64,000 nt of DNA from assembly GCF_002119425.1 (NCBI RefSeq), contig NZ_MDSU01000018.1, positions 310,001 through 374,000 of the forward strand, in the 5' to 3' direction. The stretch's first letter is position 1. Every line of letters starts with the position of its first letter. This DNA comes from Desulfurella amilsii (GTDB taxonomy: Bacteria > Campylobacterota_A > Desulfurellia > Desulfurellales > Desulfurellaceae). Of the stretch, positions 52,419 to 62,389 are shown in pieces. Under the pieces are notes generated by a model. The model worked only from the letters and a program-made list of their open reading frames with translations. It was not told where the DNA came from and did no database searches. The translations under genes and the position numbers were made by a program.

Positions 52419-54413
52419 TCAAGCCATACTCTTTTCTACTACTTGGGCAATATCAAGCACACCTATATCATCTCTGGAGATATCTTTTACACCATCATCA
52501 AGCATTATCATACAAAACGGACAAGCAGTAATAATGTTTTGAGCATTTGTGCTTATGGCTTGTGCAGTTCTAACCTTATTCATGCGCTCACCATCCTCTT
52601 CAAGCCACATCATACCACCACCTGCTCCGCAGCAAAAGCTATTGCAGTGAGAATTTTTCATTTCTGTTAGATTAAAACCTGCTTGCGTAGCAATTTGTCT
52701 AGGTTCTTCATATATATTGGAGTGCCTTCCCAAATAACATGAGTCATGAAAGGTAGCAGTCTGATTTATCTTATTTGAAAGCTTTATTTTGCCTTCTTTT
52801 ATGAGTTGGCTTATAAATTGGCTGTGATGTAGGACTTCAAACTCACCTCCAAGCTTAGAATACTCATTTTTTAGCGTATAGTAACCGTGCGGGCATGTTG
52901 TAACGATCTTTTTAATATTGTATGCTTTGAAAGTTTCTATGTTTTCTTGAGCAAGGTTGTAAAATAAATACTCGTTGCCAAGACGTCTTGCGTTATCACC
53001 ACAGCATTTCTCTTTTTTGCCAAGTACAGCAAACTTGACATTGGCTTTTTGTAACACCCTTACAAAGCTTTGAGCAAGTTTTTTGCTTCTATCGTCAAAT
53101 GAGCTTGCACAACCCACAAAGTATAAAACCTCTGCATCTTTCAGTTCATCTATAGTTTTTACATCAAGATCTTTTGCCCAATCAAGTCTATAATCTGCAT
53201 TGATACCCCAGGGGTTAGAGTTTGTTTCTATGTTATTAAAAATAGGTACAAGTTTTTCTGGAAACTCGCCTTGGGTTAGCACAGCATAGCGCTTTAGATC
53301 GACCATATCTCTTATATGTTCATTGCTTACAGGACAAACATTCTGACATGCACCGCATGTGGTACACTGCCAGAGTGCTTTATCTGGTATTGCAAAACCA
53401 TACTCAAAATAGCCGTGTGGATTTTCCTGTGGCAAATCATTTGTTACAAGCGGTGTAAGTTCTTGTTTTGTGATTAAGTTTTGGGCGTTGTGAAAAAGAT
53501 TTTCTTTTATACCAAGTATAATTTCTCTTGGCACCAACACTTTGCCAGTGTTTGCCGCAGGACATACCTGGGTACATCTGCCACATTCTGTGCAGGCATA
53601 ACCATCTAACAACTGCTTCCAGGTAAGCTCGTTTACATTTTTTACCCCGAAGCTTTCTGCGTTTTCATCTTCAAAATTAAGGTCTCTTAATGCCATAGAA
53701 GGACCTAAATTTGCAAAGTAGTTGTTAGGAATACCGGCTAAAATGTGCAGGTGTTTTGAGTTTGGTATAAAATCCAAAAAAGCAAACAATACGATCATAT
53801 GCACCCAAAAGGCTATATGGTAGGCTACTTCGTTGTATGAGTGGATATTTAAAAGCCTATACACAAGGCCTGCAAAAGGCTCATACGGGTTTACTTTGCC
53901 AGTTTTTGCCATCTCAAGAGCAGCCATATAAAACAGTGTAAACACCACAATAGTGATAAAAATCAGTATCAAATATGCGCTAAAGTGGTAATTGAGCTTT
54001 TTGGGATGCCAAATAAAGCGCCTCACCAAAGACATTACAATAGCAACAAGCACCAAAAATGCAAACAAATCTTCTAAAAACAAATAAACGGGGTACAAAA
54101 ACCCCAAAAAGCTAAAACTAAAAGATGGAGCAAAACCTTTAATAATTAGCTCTATCTCGCCAAAAAGCAAAACCACAAAACCAAAGAAAATCAGCGCATG
54201 CATTATGCCAGCGTAGTTTATATCCTTGTCATTTATCTTAAAATGACACATCTGCAAAAGTCCGTTTTTTACAGCAGTATTTAGACGCTTTAAAGGACTA
54301 CAAAAGCGATTTTCTGCCTGGCCAAATTTAAGCAGTGAGTATAAATAATTTACACGGTAAAAAAAATAGCCCACACTTGCCAAAAGAACAATGCCAAAAA
54401 TCAAACTCTCCAT
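52419..54413 (-). CDS. Membrane Fe-S oxidoreductase, probable ETF:quinone oxidoreductase
   Basis: The 664-residue protein combines an N-terminal membrane part (about residues 1-240, several helices with spaced histidines, like NarI-type cytochrome b subunits), two 4Fe-4S motifs (CTECGRCTQVC and CTTCGACQNVC) and two C-terminal CCG domains (KEKCCGDNAR and SFCCGAGGG). This is the layout of HdrD-like proteins described as ETF:menaquinone oxidoreductase in butyrate-oxidising bacteria. With etfAB and acyl-CoA dehydrogenase in the same operon it likely passes butyryl-CoA electrons to menaquinone. Confidence 0.85.
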   Translation of the reverse strand: MESLIFGIVLLASVGYFFYRVNYLYSLLKFGQAENRFCSPLKRLNTAVKNGLLQMCHFKINDKDINYAGIMHALIFFGFVVLLFGEIELIIKGFAPSFSFSFLGFLYPVYLFLEDLFAFLVLVAIVMSLVRRFIWHPKKLNYHFSAYLILIFITIVVFTLFYMAALEMAKTGKVNPYEPFAGLVYRLLNIHSYNEVAYHIAFWVHMIVLFAFLDFIPNSKHLHILAGIPNNYFANLGPSMALRDLNFEDENAESFGVKNVNELTWKQLLDGYACTECGRCTQVCPAANTGKVLVPREIILGIKENLFHNAQNLITKQELTPLVTNDLPQENPHGYFEYGFAIPDKALWQCTTCGACQNVCPVSNEHIRDMVDLKRYAVLTQGEFPEKLVPIFNNIETNSNPWGINADYRLDWAKDLDVKTIDELKDAEVLYFVGCASSFDDRSKKLAQSFVRVLQKANVKFAVLGKKEKCCGDNARRLGNEYLFYNLAQENIETFKAYNIKKIVTTCPHGYYTLKNEYSKLGGEFEVLHHSQFISQLIKEGKIKLSNKINQTATFHDSCYLGRHSNIYEEPRQIATQAGFNLTEMKNSHCNSFCCGAGGGMMWLEEDGERMNKVRTAQAISTNAQNIITACPFCMIMLDDGVKDISRDDIGVLDIAQVVEKSMA

Positions 54414-54431
54414 ATCGACTCCTTCAAGAAC

Positions 54432-57400
54432 CTACATATTTCTTCTGTATTTACCGCCAACCTCAAACAAAGCATTTGTAATTTGGCCTAAAGATGCGTA
54501 TTTTACGGTTTCCATTAATTCTTCAAATATATTGCCTCCAGTTTGCGCAACATATCTTAATTTGTCTAAATACTGTTTTGAAAACGCTCCATTGCGTTTT
54601 TGAAATGCGATCAAGTTGTCTAATTGCCATTTTTTTTCTTCTTCGGTTGATCTTGAAAGCTCGATTTTCTCTTCTTGAATATAATTGTCGCTAACAAAAG
54701 TATTTACACCTATTATAGGTAGCTCTCCTGTGTTTTTTAATTCTTCATAGTATAGGGATTCTTCTTGAATTTTGTTTCTCTGATACCTTGACTCCATAGC
54801 ACCTAGCACACCACCCCTTTTTGAGAGTCTCTCAAACTCATTCAACACCTCTTCTTCGACTAAGTTTGTAAGCTCTTCTATGATATAACAACCCTGAAGG
54901 GGATTTTCGTTCTTAGTCATTCCAAATTCGTTGTTGATTATCATTTGAATAGCCAAAGCTCTTCTCACAGATTCTTCTGTAGGCGTTGTTATTGCTTCAT
55001 CGTATGCATTAGTATGAAGTGAGTTGCAGTTATCGTAAATGGCAGTTAAAGCTTGCAATGTGGTTCTAATATCGTTGAAAGCAATTTCCATAGCGTGAAG
55101 CGATCTACCTGATGTTTGGATGTGATATTTGAGTTTTTGGCTACGCTCGTTAGCTGAGTATTTATTTTTCATTGCAATTGCCCATATACGGCGTGCTACC
55201 CTGCCAATAACAGAATACTCTATATCAAGGCCGTTTGAGAAGAAAAATGACAAATTAGGTGCAAAATCATCAATATTCATACCACGCGCTAAATAGTATT
55301 CTATATAAGTAAAACCGTTAGCCAAAGTAAAGGCAAGCTGCGTTATGGGATTTGCCCCTGCTTCTGCTATATGGTAGCCTGATATGGATACAGAATAATA
55401 ATTTTTTACAACATTATCTATAAAGTACTTTTGAATATCACCCATTAGCTTAAGCGAAAAATCCGTCGAAAACAAACACGTGTTTTGCGCCTGATCTTCT
55501 TTTAAAATATCGGCCTGTACTGTCCCTCTTACCACATTTAGTGTGTATTTTTTAATTTGATCGTAAGTAGCAATGTCTACAACCAAATCGCCACTTATAC
55601 CAAGCAAGCCCAAACCTAAGTGGTTTTCGTCTGCATCTTTAATGCCAAATGAATTATTGTATACGGGGCGCTCTACATTGAGTTTTTTGTAGTAGTTATT
55701 GATCTTATCCTGCGCTTGCCCCCATTTATTGTTATCTTTCAAGTACTTTTCTACTTGTTGGTCAATGGCAGTATTAAAAAACATTGCAAGCATCATGGGT
55801 GCTGGACCATTTATCGTCATAGAAACAGAGGTATTTGGGTCGCATAAATTAAATCCGCTATAGAGTTTTTTTGCATCATCAACTGTAGCAATAGATACAC
55901 CTGCATTACCAATTTTGCCGTAAATGTCTGGCCTCATATCTGGATCCTGACCATAGAGTGCTATAGAGTCAAATGCAGTAGATAGTCTACTAAACGGCTG
56001 ACCTGTCGATAGATAGTGGAATCGTTTATTTGTGCGCTCTGGCGTGCCTTCTCCAGCAAACATCCTTGTGGGCTTTTCATCCTGCCTTTTTAGGGGAAAA
56101 GTACCAGCTGTGAAAGGGAATTTGCCAGGTACATTTTCTAACAACTGAAATTTTACGATTTCGCCGTAATCATTCGATTTTGGCAGAGATATCTTTGGTA
56201 TTTTGTTGCCAGATAATGTTTTGGTCGTGAGTTCATACTTTATTTCTTTGTCTCTGATCTTTGAAATAAGATAGTCTTTAGCATAAATTTCTCTTAAGTT
56301 ATTCCAATTTTCTATGAGCCTTATTGTTTGCGTATCAAGCAGTACATTTATTTGCTGTATTTCTTGCGTTATAACATTGAGTGCTTTTTCCAGATTTTCT
56401 TTTTTGAGACTTTCATCGATTTTTGTGTCAACAAAATCTGCTTCTTCACTTGGCTCAATAGAGGTATTCAACTGTAGCTGCAACAATTTTTTAGCGCCTT
56501 CAAGCGCATACAAATTACTAGAAAGTCTGATTTGCTCGTTGGTTCTGGTTTTGTAATCCATTATAGTAGAAACAATCTCACTTAAATATCTTGTACGCTG
56601 AGGTGGTATTAAAAAGTTTACAGATGCATCACTTATGGGCTCAAAAACCTTTTGGCTTTCAATGCCAACAAGCTGCATAAGTTTATAAAAAAGGTAATTT
56701 GCGCCAGCATCATTGAAATTTGAAGCAACTGTATGGTAAACAGGCATTTCTTCTAACTTTTTGTCAAAAAGCTTGTGGTTTCGCATGTACTGTTTTCTTA
56801 CTTCATAGAGAGCATCTTCGGCGCTTTCCTTATCGTACTTATTTAACACGACCACATCAGCATAATCTAGCATATTGATTTTTTCAAGCTGTAATGCTGC
56901 ACCGTATTCTGGAGTCATAACATATACATTGTAGTCTGCTATATCAATGACTGCTATGTCACTTTGACCAACGCCAGCTGTTTCTAATATTATTAAATCA
57001 AAACCAGACATTTTATACAAATCAATAACTTTTCGCGTAGCTTTTGAGATAGACATATTTGAACTTCTTGTTGCCATCGAACGCATATAGGCGTTTTTAT
57101 GTGGCAGAGAGTTCATCCTAATTCTATCACCAAGAAGAGCACCTTTGCTTTTCTTGGTAGGGTCCACTGCTAATATACCAATTTTTTTGTCTTGATAGTT
57201 GTTCAAAAATCGTCTAAGCAACTCATCAATTAACGACGATTTGCCAGCACCACCTGAGCCTGTAAAACCAAGTACTTTAGTATCTTTTGAGAGCTTTTCA
57301 AAATACTTTTGAAACACCTCTTCATGATATGGCGTCCAACTATCTTGTGTTATGAGCTTTTCAACCAAGCTTATGGCTTTTGGAAGTGTTTTTGGCAAAC

Positions 57401-57860
57401 TTTGCAGGTATTCTTCAAGCTTTTCTTCATCAAATGTCAAAAAGTCGCTTTGTTCAAGCATGTAATCTACCATGCCTGTTAAACCCATCTGCATACCATC
57501 TTTTGGTGAAAAAATCTTGCAAATGCCGTACTCTTGCAGTTCTTTAATCTCATAGGGGACAATAACGCCCCCTCCACCACCAAAAATATTGATATACTCA
57601 GATTTATTTTCTTTTAGTAGATCATACATATACTTGAAAAATTCAATATGGCCACCTTGGTAGGATGTTACAGCAATGGCATTTGCATCTTCTTCAAGTG
57701 CAGTTTGGATAATTTCATAAGCACTGCGGTTATGACCTAAATGTATAACTTCTGCACCACTATCTTGTATGATTCTCCTAAAAATATTTATAGAGGCATC
57801 GTGACCATCAAAAAGGCTTGTAGCTGTAACAAACCTTATATTATGTTTAGATGCATGCAT
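54432..57860 (-). CDS. icmF: Fused isobutyryl-CoA mutase (IcmF)
   Basis: The 1142-residue adenosylcobalamin enzyme interconverts butyryl-CoA and isobutyryl-CoA. Domains in order: B12-binding (residues 1-135, FDGHDASINI with lower ligand His20), a MeaB-like G-protein chaperone (P-loop GSGGAGKSS at 201-209, later NKYD), and a mutase barrel. In the barrel SGYHIAEAGA and YHIQTSGRSLHA are the IcmF-type variants of the methylmalonyl-CoA mutase motifs. This favours butyryl/isobutyryl rather than methylmalonyl substrates; related pivalyl/isovaleryl activities cannot be excluded. GGAGG precedes ATG 57860. Confidence 0.92.
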   Translation of the reverse strand: MHASKHNIRFVTATSLFDGHDASINIFRRIIQDSGAEVIHLGHNRSAYEIIQTALEEDANAIAVTSYQGGHIEFFKYMYDLLKENKSEYINIFGGGGGVIVPYEIKELQEYGICKIFSPKDGMQMGLTGMVDYMLEQSDFLTFDEEKLEEYLQSLPKTLPKAISLVEKLITQDSWTPYHEEVFQKYFEKLSKDTKVLGFTGSGGAGKSSLIDELLRRFLNNYQDKKIGILAVDPTKKSKGALLGDRIRMNSLPHKNAYMRSMATRSSNMSISKATRKVIDLYKMSGFDLIILETAGVGQSDIAVIDIADYNVYVMTPEYGAALQLEKINMLDYADVVVLNKYDKESAEDALYEVRKQYMRNHKLFDKKLEEMPVYHTVASNFNDAGANYLFYKLMQLVGIESQKVFEPISDASVNFLIPPQRTRYLSEIVSTIMDYKTRTNEQIRLSSNLYALEGAKKLLQLQLNTSIEPSEEADFVDTKIDESLKKENLEKALNVITQEIQQINVLLDTQTIRLIENWNNLREIYAKDYLISKIRDKEIKYELTTKTLSGNKIPKISLPKSNDYGEIVKFQLLENVPGKFPFTAGTFPLKRQDEKPTRMFAGEGTPERTNKRFHYLSTGQPFSRLSTAFDSIALYGQDPDMRPDIYGKIGNAGVSIATVDDAKKLYSGFNLCDPNTSVSMTINGPAPMMLAMFFNTAIDQQVEKYLKDNNKWGQAQDKINNYYKKLNVERPVYNNSFGIKDADENHLGLGLLGISGDLVVDIATYDQIKKYTLNVVRGTVQADILKEDQAQNTCLFSTDFSLKLMGDIQKYFIDNVVKNYYSVSISGYHIAEAGANPITQLAFTLANGFTYIEYYLARGMNIDDFAPNLSFFFSNGLDIEYSVIGRVARRIWAIAMKNKYSANERSQKLKYHIQTSGRSLHAMEIAFNDIRTTLQALTAIYDNCNSLHTNAYDEAITTPTEESVRRALAIQMIINNEFGMTKNENPLQGCYIIEELTNLVEEEVLNEFERLSKRGGVLGAMESRYQRNKIQEESLYYEELKNTGELPIIGVNTFVSDNYIQEEKIELSRSTEEEKKWQLDNLIAFQKRNGAFSKQYLDKLRYVAQTGGNIFEELMETVKYASLGQITNALFEVGGKYRRNM

Positions 57861-57874
57861 AAAAAGCCTCCTAA

Positions 57875-58396
57875 TTATTGTAGCTTAAACTCCCATGCAC
57901 AGTGATAACCAGCATTCGTAATATCATCTGGAGGGCATTTTATTACGCTTGTTTTTATGCGATTATCAATTGTGCTTGCAAAATAACCATATTCAATAGT
58001 CCCAACGCTTTTACATGGAAAAAATGGTAAGTTTTTTCTCTGACGCGCCGATTGAACGCGGCATGAGGTCATTTTTAATATAAGCGTGTGATCGTCTAAC
58101 CTTTCTATTGCTTGCTCATTTATGCGCCTATACATCCTAAAATTTAAAGCCTTTTCTAAACCATCAAGACCGCTATTTTGAGGCAAGTTAAGCCGCTCCA
58201 TTATTCTTTTTGCCTCAATTTGCGTAAAATCTTTCCATGCTTCCTCGTCAAGCTTTATTGCAGCATCCATACCAAAGTGTGTTTCGACAGCCTGAAACCA
58301 TAAACCGTCATGGGCAAGCCAGTTTTTTGCTTCATCCTCTATTACTTTTACTAACTCTTCTTTACTTAAACTATCCAATTCTGGGTATTTTGACAT
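57875..58396 (-). CDS. DUF6125-like cytosolic protein
   Basis: The 173-residue soluble protein has the pattern LAHDGLWFQAVETHFGMDAAIKLDEEAW and RMTSC-like LKMTSCRVQSARQRK, then FPCKSVG and CPPD. This is a family often encoded near acyl-CoA and cobalamin genes in anaerobes (DUF6125 in my reading). Conserved Cys and His residues hint at metal or haem binding, but no function is known. It is embedded between the acyl-CoA dehydrogenase (9 nt) and icmF (14 nt), so a role in branched-chain or butyrate metabolism is likely. Confidence 0.7.
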   Translation of the reverse strand: MSKYPELDSLSKEELVKVIEDEAKNWLAHDGLWFQAVETHFGMDAAIKLDEEAWKDFTQIEAKRIMERLNLPQNSGLDGLEKALNFRMYRRINEQAIERLDDHTLILKMTSCRVQSARQRKNLPFFPCKSVGTIEYGYFASTIDNRIKTSVIKCPPDDITNAGYHCAWEFKLQ

Positions 58397-58405
58397 TAAA
58401 CCCTC

Positions 58406-59563
58406 CTATTTTAATAGCATCTTTGATATTACTATCCTTTGAACCTCGTTTGTACCTTCATATATTTCTGTAATCTTGGCGTCTCTATACATGCGCTCTA
58501 TTTCATACTCTGCTATATATCCATAACCACCGTGTATTTGAAGTGCTTCTTTGGTTACATATGTTGCCGTCTCTGAGGCGTAAGCTTTTGCCATTGAAGA
58601 CTTTATTATAAGGTCATTGTAGCTTGCACCGTTTTTTAGATTGTCTTTTATCCATGCAGACTCATATACAAGCAGTTTTGCTGCTTCAATGTGCATTGCC
58701 ATATCGGCTAATTTAAATTGTATTGCTTGAAACTCACTTAGCGTTTTGCCAAATTGCTTGCGCTCTTTGGCGTACTCTAGCGCTTTCTCGTAGGCTCCTT
58801 CTGCTATCCCTAAAGCTTGAGAAGCTATGCCTATTCTGCCACCATCCAAGCAGTCCATTGCAATTTTAAAGCCTTCGCTTTCTTTGCCAAGAAGATTTTC
58901 TTTTGGTATTTTGACATTTTCTAAGCTAAAGACAGAAGTGTATGTACCTCTTATGCCCATCTTGTCTTCATTTCTTTGAAGTTCTACACCTTCTGATTTT
59001 AGATCCAGTATAAATGCGTCTATGCCTTTGTGACGAAGTGATTTATCATGTGTTGCAATCAATATACCAAAGTCTCTATAACCACCATTTGTAACAAATA
59101 TCTTATTGCCATTTGATACGTAGTAGTCGCCTTCTTTTTTAACCGTTGTAGATACATTTGCAGCATCAGAGCCAGCCTCAGGCTCAGTTAGCAAAATGCA
59201 GCCTATTTTTTGACCACTTGCAAGGGGCACTAAGTATTTTTCTTTTTGTTCTTTGGTGCCAAACTCGTATATGGAGTTTGCACACAGTGATGTGTGGGCA
59301 CTTATAAGCACACCGGTTGAAGCACATACTTTAGAGATTTCTTCTACAGTTATTGCATAAGACAAAAATGAAAGCCCCGCTCCACCGTATTCTTGAGGTA
59401 TATACACGCCAAAAAGTCCAAGCTCAGCCAAACCTTTTATTATGGAGTCTGGTATCTTGTGGTTTTTATCAATATCTGCTGCTATAGGCTTTAGCTCTTT
59501 TTGCGCAAAACTCCTTACGGTATCCTGAACCATTTTTTCTTCGTCTGTTAATTGGAAATTCAT
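58406..59563 (-). CDS. Short-chain acyl-CoA dehydrogenase (butyryl-CoA type)
   Basis: The 385-residue flavoenzyme oxidises short-chain acyl-CoA to enoyl-CoA and donates electrons to ETF. Signatures: LLTEPEAGSDAANV, KIFVTNGGY, ALQIHGGYGY and the C-terminal catalytic glutamate in YEGTNEVQRIVI. The length and Glu position match butyryl/short-chain enzymes. With IcmF next to it, isobutyryl-CoA is an alternative substrate. It is 1 nt from crotonase in a compact operon. Confidence 0.95.
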   Translation of the reverse strand: MNFQLTDEEKMVQDTVRSFAQKELKPIAADIDKNHKIPDSIIKGLAELGLFGVYIPQEYGGAGLSFLSYAITVEEISKVCASTGVLISAHTSLCANSIYEFGTKEQKEKYLVPLASGQKIGCILLTEPEAGSDAANVSTTVKKEGDYYVSNGNKIFVTNGGYRDFGILIATHDKSLRHKGIDAFILDLKSEGVELQRNEDKMGIRGTYTSVFSLENVKIPKENLLGKESEGFKIAMDCLDGGRIGIASQALGIAEGAYEKALEYAKERKQFGKTLSEFQAIQFKLADMAMHIEAAKLLVYESAWIKDNLKNGASYNDLIIKSSMAKAYASETATYVTKEALQIHGGYGYIAEYEIERMYRDAKITEIYEGTNEVQRIVISKMLLK

Positions 59564-59564
59564 T

Positions 59565-60341
59565 TTATCCTCCCGTATAATTAGGTTTTCTTTTTTCTAC
59601 AAATGCGCTTAAGCCTTCTTTGGCATCAACACTTGAAAATACTACACCAAACAAGCTTGCTTCATATCTTAGGCCATCTTCTTTTGATAGTCCAAACCCA
59701 TCTACTATGGCTCTTTTGGCAAACCCAACGGCCAAAGGGGCATTCTTTTGGATTTGAACCGCAAGCTCTTTAGCTGCGCTTAAGAGCTCTTCTCTTGTTT
59801 GATAAATCTCGTTTACTATACCAAGCTCTTTTGCTTTGGCAGCATCTATCATCTTTGCACTAAATATAAGCTCTTTTGCTATAAGCTTGCCTGCTAGGCG
59901 AGATAGGTTTTGTGTGCCGCCAAAGCCTGGTAGTATACCAAGGCTTACTTCTGGGAAACCAAACTTAGCGTTTACTTGTGCAAAAATTATATCGCATGAA
60001 AGGGCTACTTCAAAGCCACCACCTAAAGCATAACCATTCACACAGGCTATATAGGGCTTGTTTGAGACTTCCATTAAGTGAAGCGTCTCTTGGCCCAGCC
60101 TTGCAAACTTAAGGGCTTCATTGGGTGTTAGCTTTTGCATGTATTCTATATCTGCACCTGCTACAAAAGCTTTTTCACCTGAACCTGTAACAATCACACA
60201 CTTTATTGTTTTATCTTGCTCTACTTTTAAAAACGTTTCTTTTAGCTCATTTATTGTATCAATGTTTAAAGCATTTAGCTTATCTGGTCTATTTATGGTT
60301 AAATAGCCAGTGCCGTTTTTTGATTCAAACAATACATTCAT
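59565..60341 (-). CDS. Enoyl-CoA hydratase (crotonase)
   Basis: The 258-residue crotonase-fold enzyme hydrates crotonyl-CoA to 3-hydroxybutyryl-CoA. The oxyanion-hole and catalytic segments are visible: AFVAGADIEYM, NGYALGGGFEVALSCD and FGFPEVSLGILPGFGGT, with the two glutamates of a true hydratase. Lies between hydroxyacyl-CoA dehydrogenase and acyl-CoA dehydrogenase. Confidence 0.95.
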   Translation of the reverse strand: MNVLFESKNGTGYLTINRPDKLNALNIDTINELKETFLKVEQDKTIKCVIVTGSGEKAFVAGADIEYMQKLTPNEALKFARLGQETLHLMEVSNKPYIACVNGYALGGGFEVALSCDIIFAQVNAKFGFPEVSLGILPGFGGTQNLSRLAGKLIAKELIFSAKMIDAAKAKELGIVNEIYQTREELLSAAKELAVQIQKNAPLAVGFAKRAIVDGFGLSKEDGLRYEASLFGVVFSSVDAKEGLSAFVEKRKPNYTGG

Positions 60342-60350
60342 AAAGCCCCC

Positions 60351-61205
60351 TTATTTTTTTGTGTAATCGTAAAAGCCGCGGCCGCTTTTTCTTCCTAAAT
60401 AGCCAGCCTCTACCATTTTTACAAGCAACGGGCAAGGTCTATACTTTGAATCTTTAAAACCCTCATAAAGGACATTTTGTACAGCAAGACACGTATCCAA
60501 ACCAATAAAATCAGCTAACACTAATGGCCCCATAGGCTGGTTTGTGCCAAGCTTCATAGCCTTATCTATGTCTTCAATAGAGGCTATACCCTCATAGTAG
60601 GCGTATATTGCTTCATTTATCATTGGTATAAGTATGCGGTTTACGATAAAGCCTGGGTAGTCTTTTGATAAAGCAGGGTTTTTGCCCAATGATTTTGCCA
60701 GTTCAAGTATCGTACTGTAAGTTTCTTCGCTTGTTGTAATGCCTCTTATAACTTCTACAAGCTCCATAACAGGCACTGGGTTCATAAAGTGCATGCCAAT
60801 TACCTTATCTGGTCTTTTCGTTTGGAAAGCTAGTTTTGTAATGGATATGGAAGACGTGTTTGAAGCGATAATTGAGCCTTCTTTAACGATAGAGTCAAGC
60901 TTAGCGAAAAGCTCAAGCTTCAAAGCTTCATTTTCAGGTGAGGCTTCAATGCAAAAATCTACATCGGATACATCATTTAAGTTTGTCGTAGGTTTTATGT
61001 TCTTTAGTGTTGATTCAATCCGACTTTCTTCTATTACATTCTTTTTAGCCTGCCTTTTTAAGTTCTCTTCTATTATCTTTAGTGCTTTGTTAAGCTGAGT
61101 TTGGGCTATATCGTAGAGCACAACAGAGTAGTCGTGCAAAGCAAAAGCATGGGCTATACCATTTCCCATCTGACCTGCGCCCACAATGCCTACTTTTTTA
61201 ATCAT
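60351..61205 (-). CDS. 3-Hydroxybutyryl-CoA dehydrogenase
   Basis: The 284-residue enzyme oxidises 3-hydroxybutyryl-CoA with NAD(P). The nucleotide-binding loop GAGQMGNGIAHAFA, SNTSSISITKLA, catalytic histidine region GMHFMNPVPVMELVEVI, and the C-terminal GRKSGRGFYDYTKK are typical of the short single-domain Hbd type used for C4 substrates. It follows thiolase by 11 nt. Confidence 0.96.
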   Translation of the reverse strand: MIKKVGIVGAGQMGNGIAHAFALHDYSVVLYDIAQTQLNKALKIIEENLKRQAKKNVIEESRIESTLKNIKPTTNLNDVSDVDFCIEASPENEALKLELFAKLDSIVKEGSIIASNTSSISITKLAFQTKRPDKVIGMHFMNPVPVMELVEVIRGITTSEETYSTILELAKSLGKNPALSKDYPGFIVNRILIPMINEAIYAYYEGIASIEDIDKAMKLGTNQPMGPLVLADFIGLDTCLAVQNVLYEGFKDSKYRPCPLLVKMVEAGYLGRKSGRGFYDYTKK

Positions 61206-61216
61206 TGTAAACCTCC

Positions 61217-62389
61217 TTAAATGTTTTCAAAGATAGCTGCTACTGCTTCGCCGCCACCTATGCACAGTGTAGCTAGACCGTATTTTGCATTTTGTCTTTT
61301 CATTTGTTTTGTCAGCGTTGCAACAAGCCTACCACCGCTTGCACCAATGGGGTGACCCATAGACACCGCACCACCATTTACATTTACCTTATTGATATCA
61401 AGACCAAGCTGCTTTATAGCAATCAGTACTACCACAGCAAAAGCCTCATTTATCTCAAAAAGATCTATGTCTGCCAAAGATAAATTAGCCTTTTTGACGA
61501 CCTTTTCTATTGCACCAACAGGAGCCTCTGGGAACTGCTGCGGTGGCAGCGAGTTTGTAGAGTAAGCAACAAGTCTAGCAAGAGGCTTTAGGTTGTAGCG
61601 CTTTAGAGCGTCTTTACTTGCTAACACACACAGCGCTGCACCGTCTGAGATTGTAGAAGAGTTTGCTGCAGTTACCGTGCCGTCTTTTACAAACGCACCC
61701 TTAAGTGTAGAAACTTTTTCAAATACCACTTTATATGGGTCTTCATCTTTATCAATAACTTTATCCCCTTTTTTGTCTTTTATCACAAAAGGCACTATTT
61801 CATCTTTAAATACTGTATCTTGAGCTTTCTGTGCTAACTTGTAGGACCTTATTGCATACTCGTCTTGTTCTTCTCTGGATATTGAGTGTTTCTTTGCCAT
61901 ATTTTCTGCAATGTTACCCATGTGTATATTATCGTATGGGTCCCATAAGCCATCAAAAATCATACCATCTATTAAATCACCGTTGCCCATGCGGTAGCCA
62001 TACCTGGCGTTTTTTAAAACATACGGCGCTTTAGACATATTTTCTGCGCCGCCAGCTAGCACAATCTCACTGTCGCCAAGCATAATAGAACCAGCACCAA
62101 GCATAATGGCTTTTAAGCCAGAGCCGCAGACCTTATTGATTGTCATTGCATGCACTTTATAGGGAAGGCCTGCATAAATCATAGCTTGCCTTGCTGGAGC
62201 CTGACCCACACCACCACTTAGAACTTCTCCCATTATAATTTCGTCTACATCATCGCCTACAATATTTGTGTGCTTAAGCAGCTCTTTAATTACCTCACTT
62301 GCAAGCAATGGTGCTTCCACACCAGCTAGCGCTCCACCGAAAGAACCAAAAGGCGTACGTAATGCTTCTACCACGTAGACTTCTCTCAT
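61217..62389 (-). CDS. Acetyl-CoA C-acetyltransferase (thiolase)
   Basis: The 390-residue thiolase cleaves acetoacetyl-CoA in butyrate oxidation. The nucleophile Cys is in INKVCGSGLKA, the His in GGAVSMGHPIGASG and the second Cys in CIGGGEA. Family length is normal. Its start overlaps the preceding small gene by ATGA, and the small gene's end contains AAGGAGG, so translation is coupled to that small cistron and to the hairpin before it. Confidence 0.96.
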   Translation of the reverse strand: MREVYVVEALRTPFGSFGGALAGVEAPLLASEVIKELLKHTNIVGDDVDEIIMGEVLSGGVGQAPARQAMIYAGLPYKVHAMTINKVCGSGLKAIMLGAGSIMLGDSEIVLAGGAENMSKAPYVLKNARYGYRMGNGDLIDGMIFDGLWDPYDNIHMGNIAENMAKKHSISREEQDEYAIRSYKLAQKAQDTVFKDEIVPFVIKDKKGDKVIDKDEDPYKVVFEKVSTLKGAFVKDGTVTAANSSTISDGAALCVLASKDALKRYNLKPLARLVAYSTNSLPPQQFPEAPVGAIEKVVKKANLSLADIDLFEINEAFAVVVLIAIKQLGLDINKVNVNGGAVSMGHPIGASGGRLVATLTKQMKRQNAKYGLATLCIGGGEAVAAIFENI

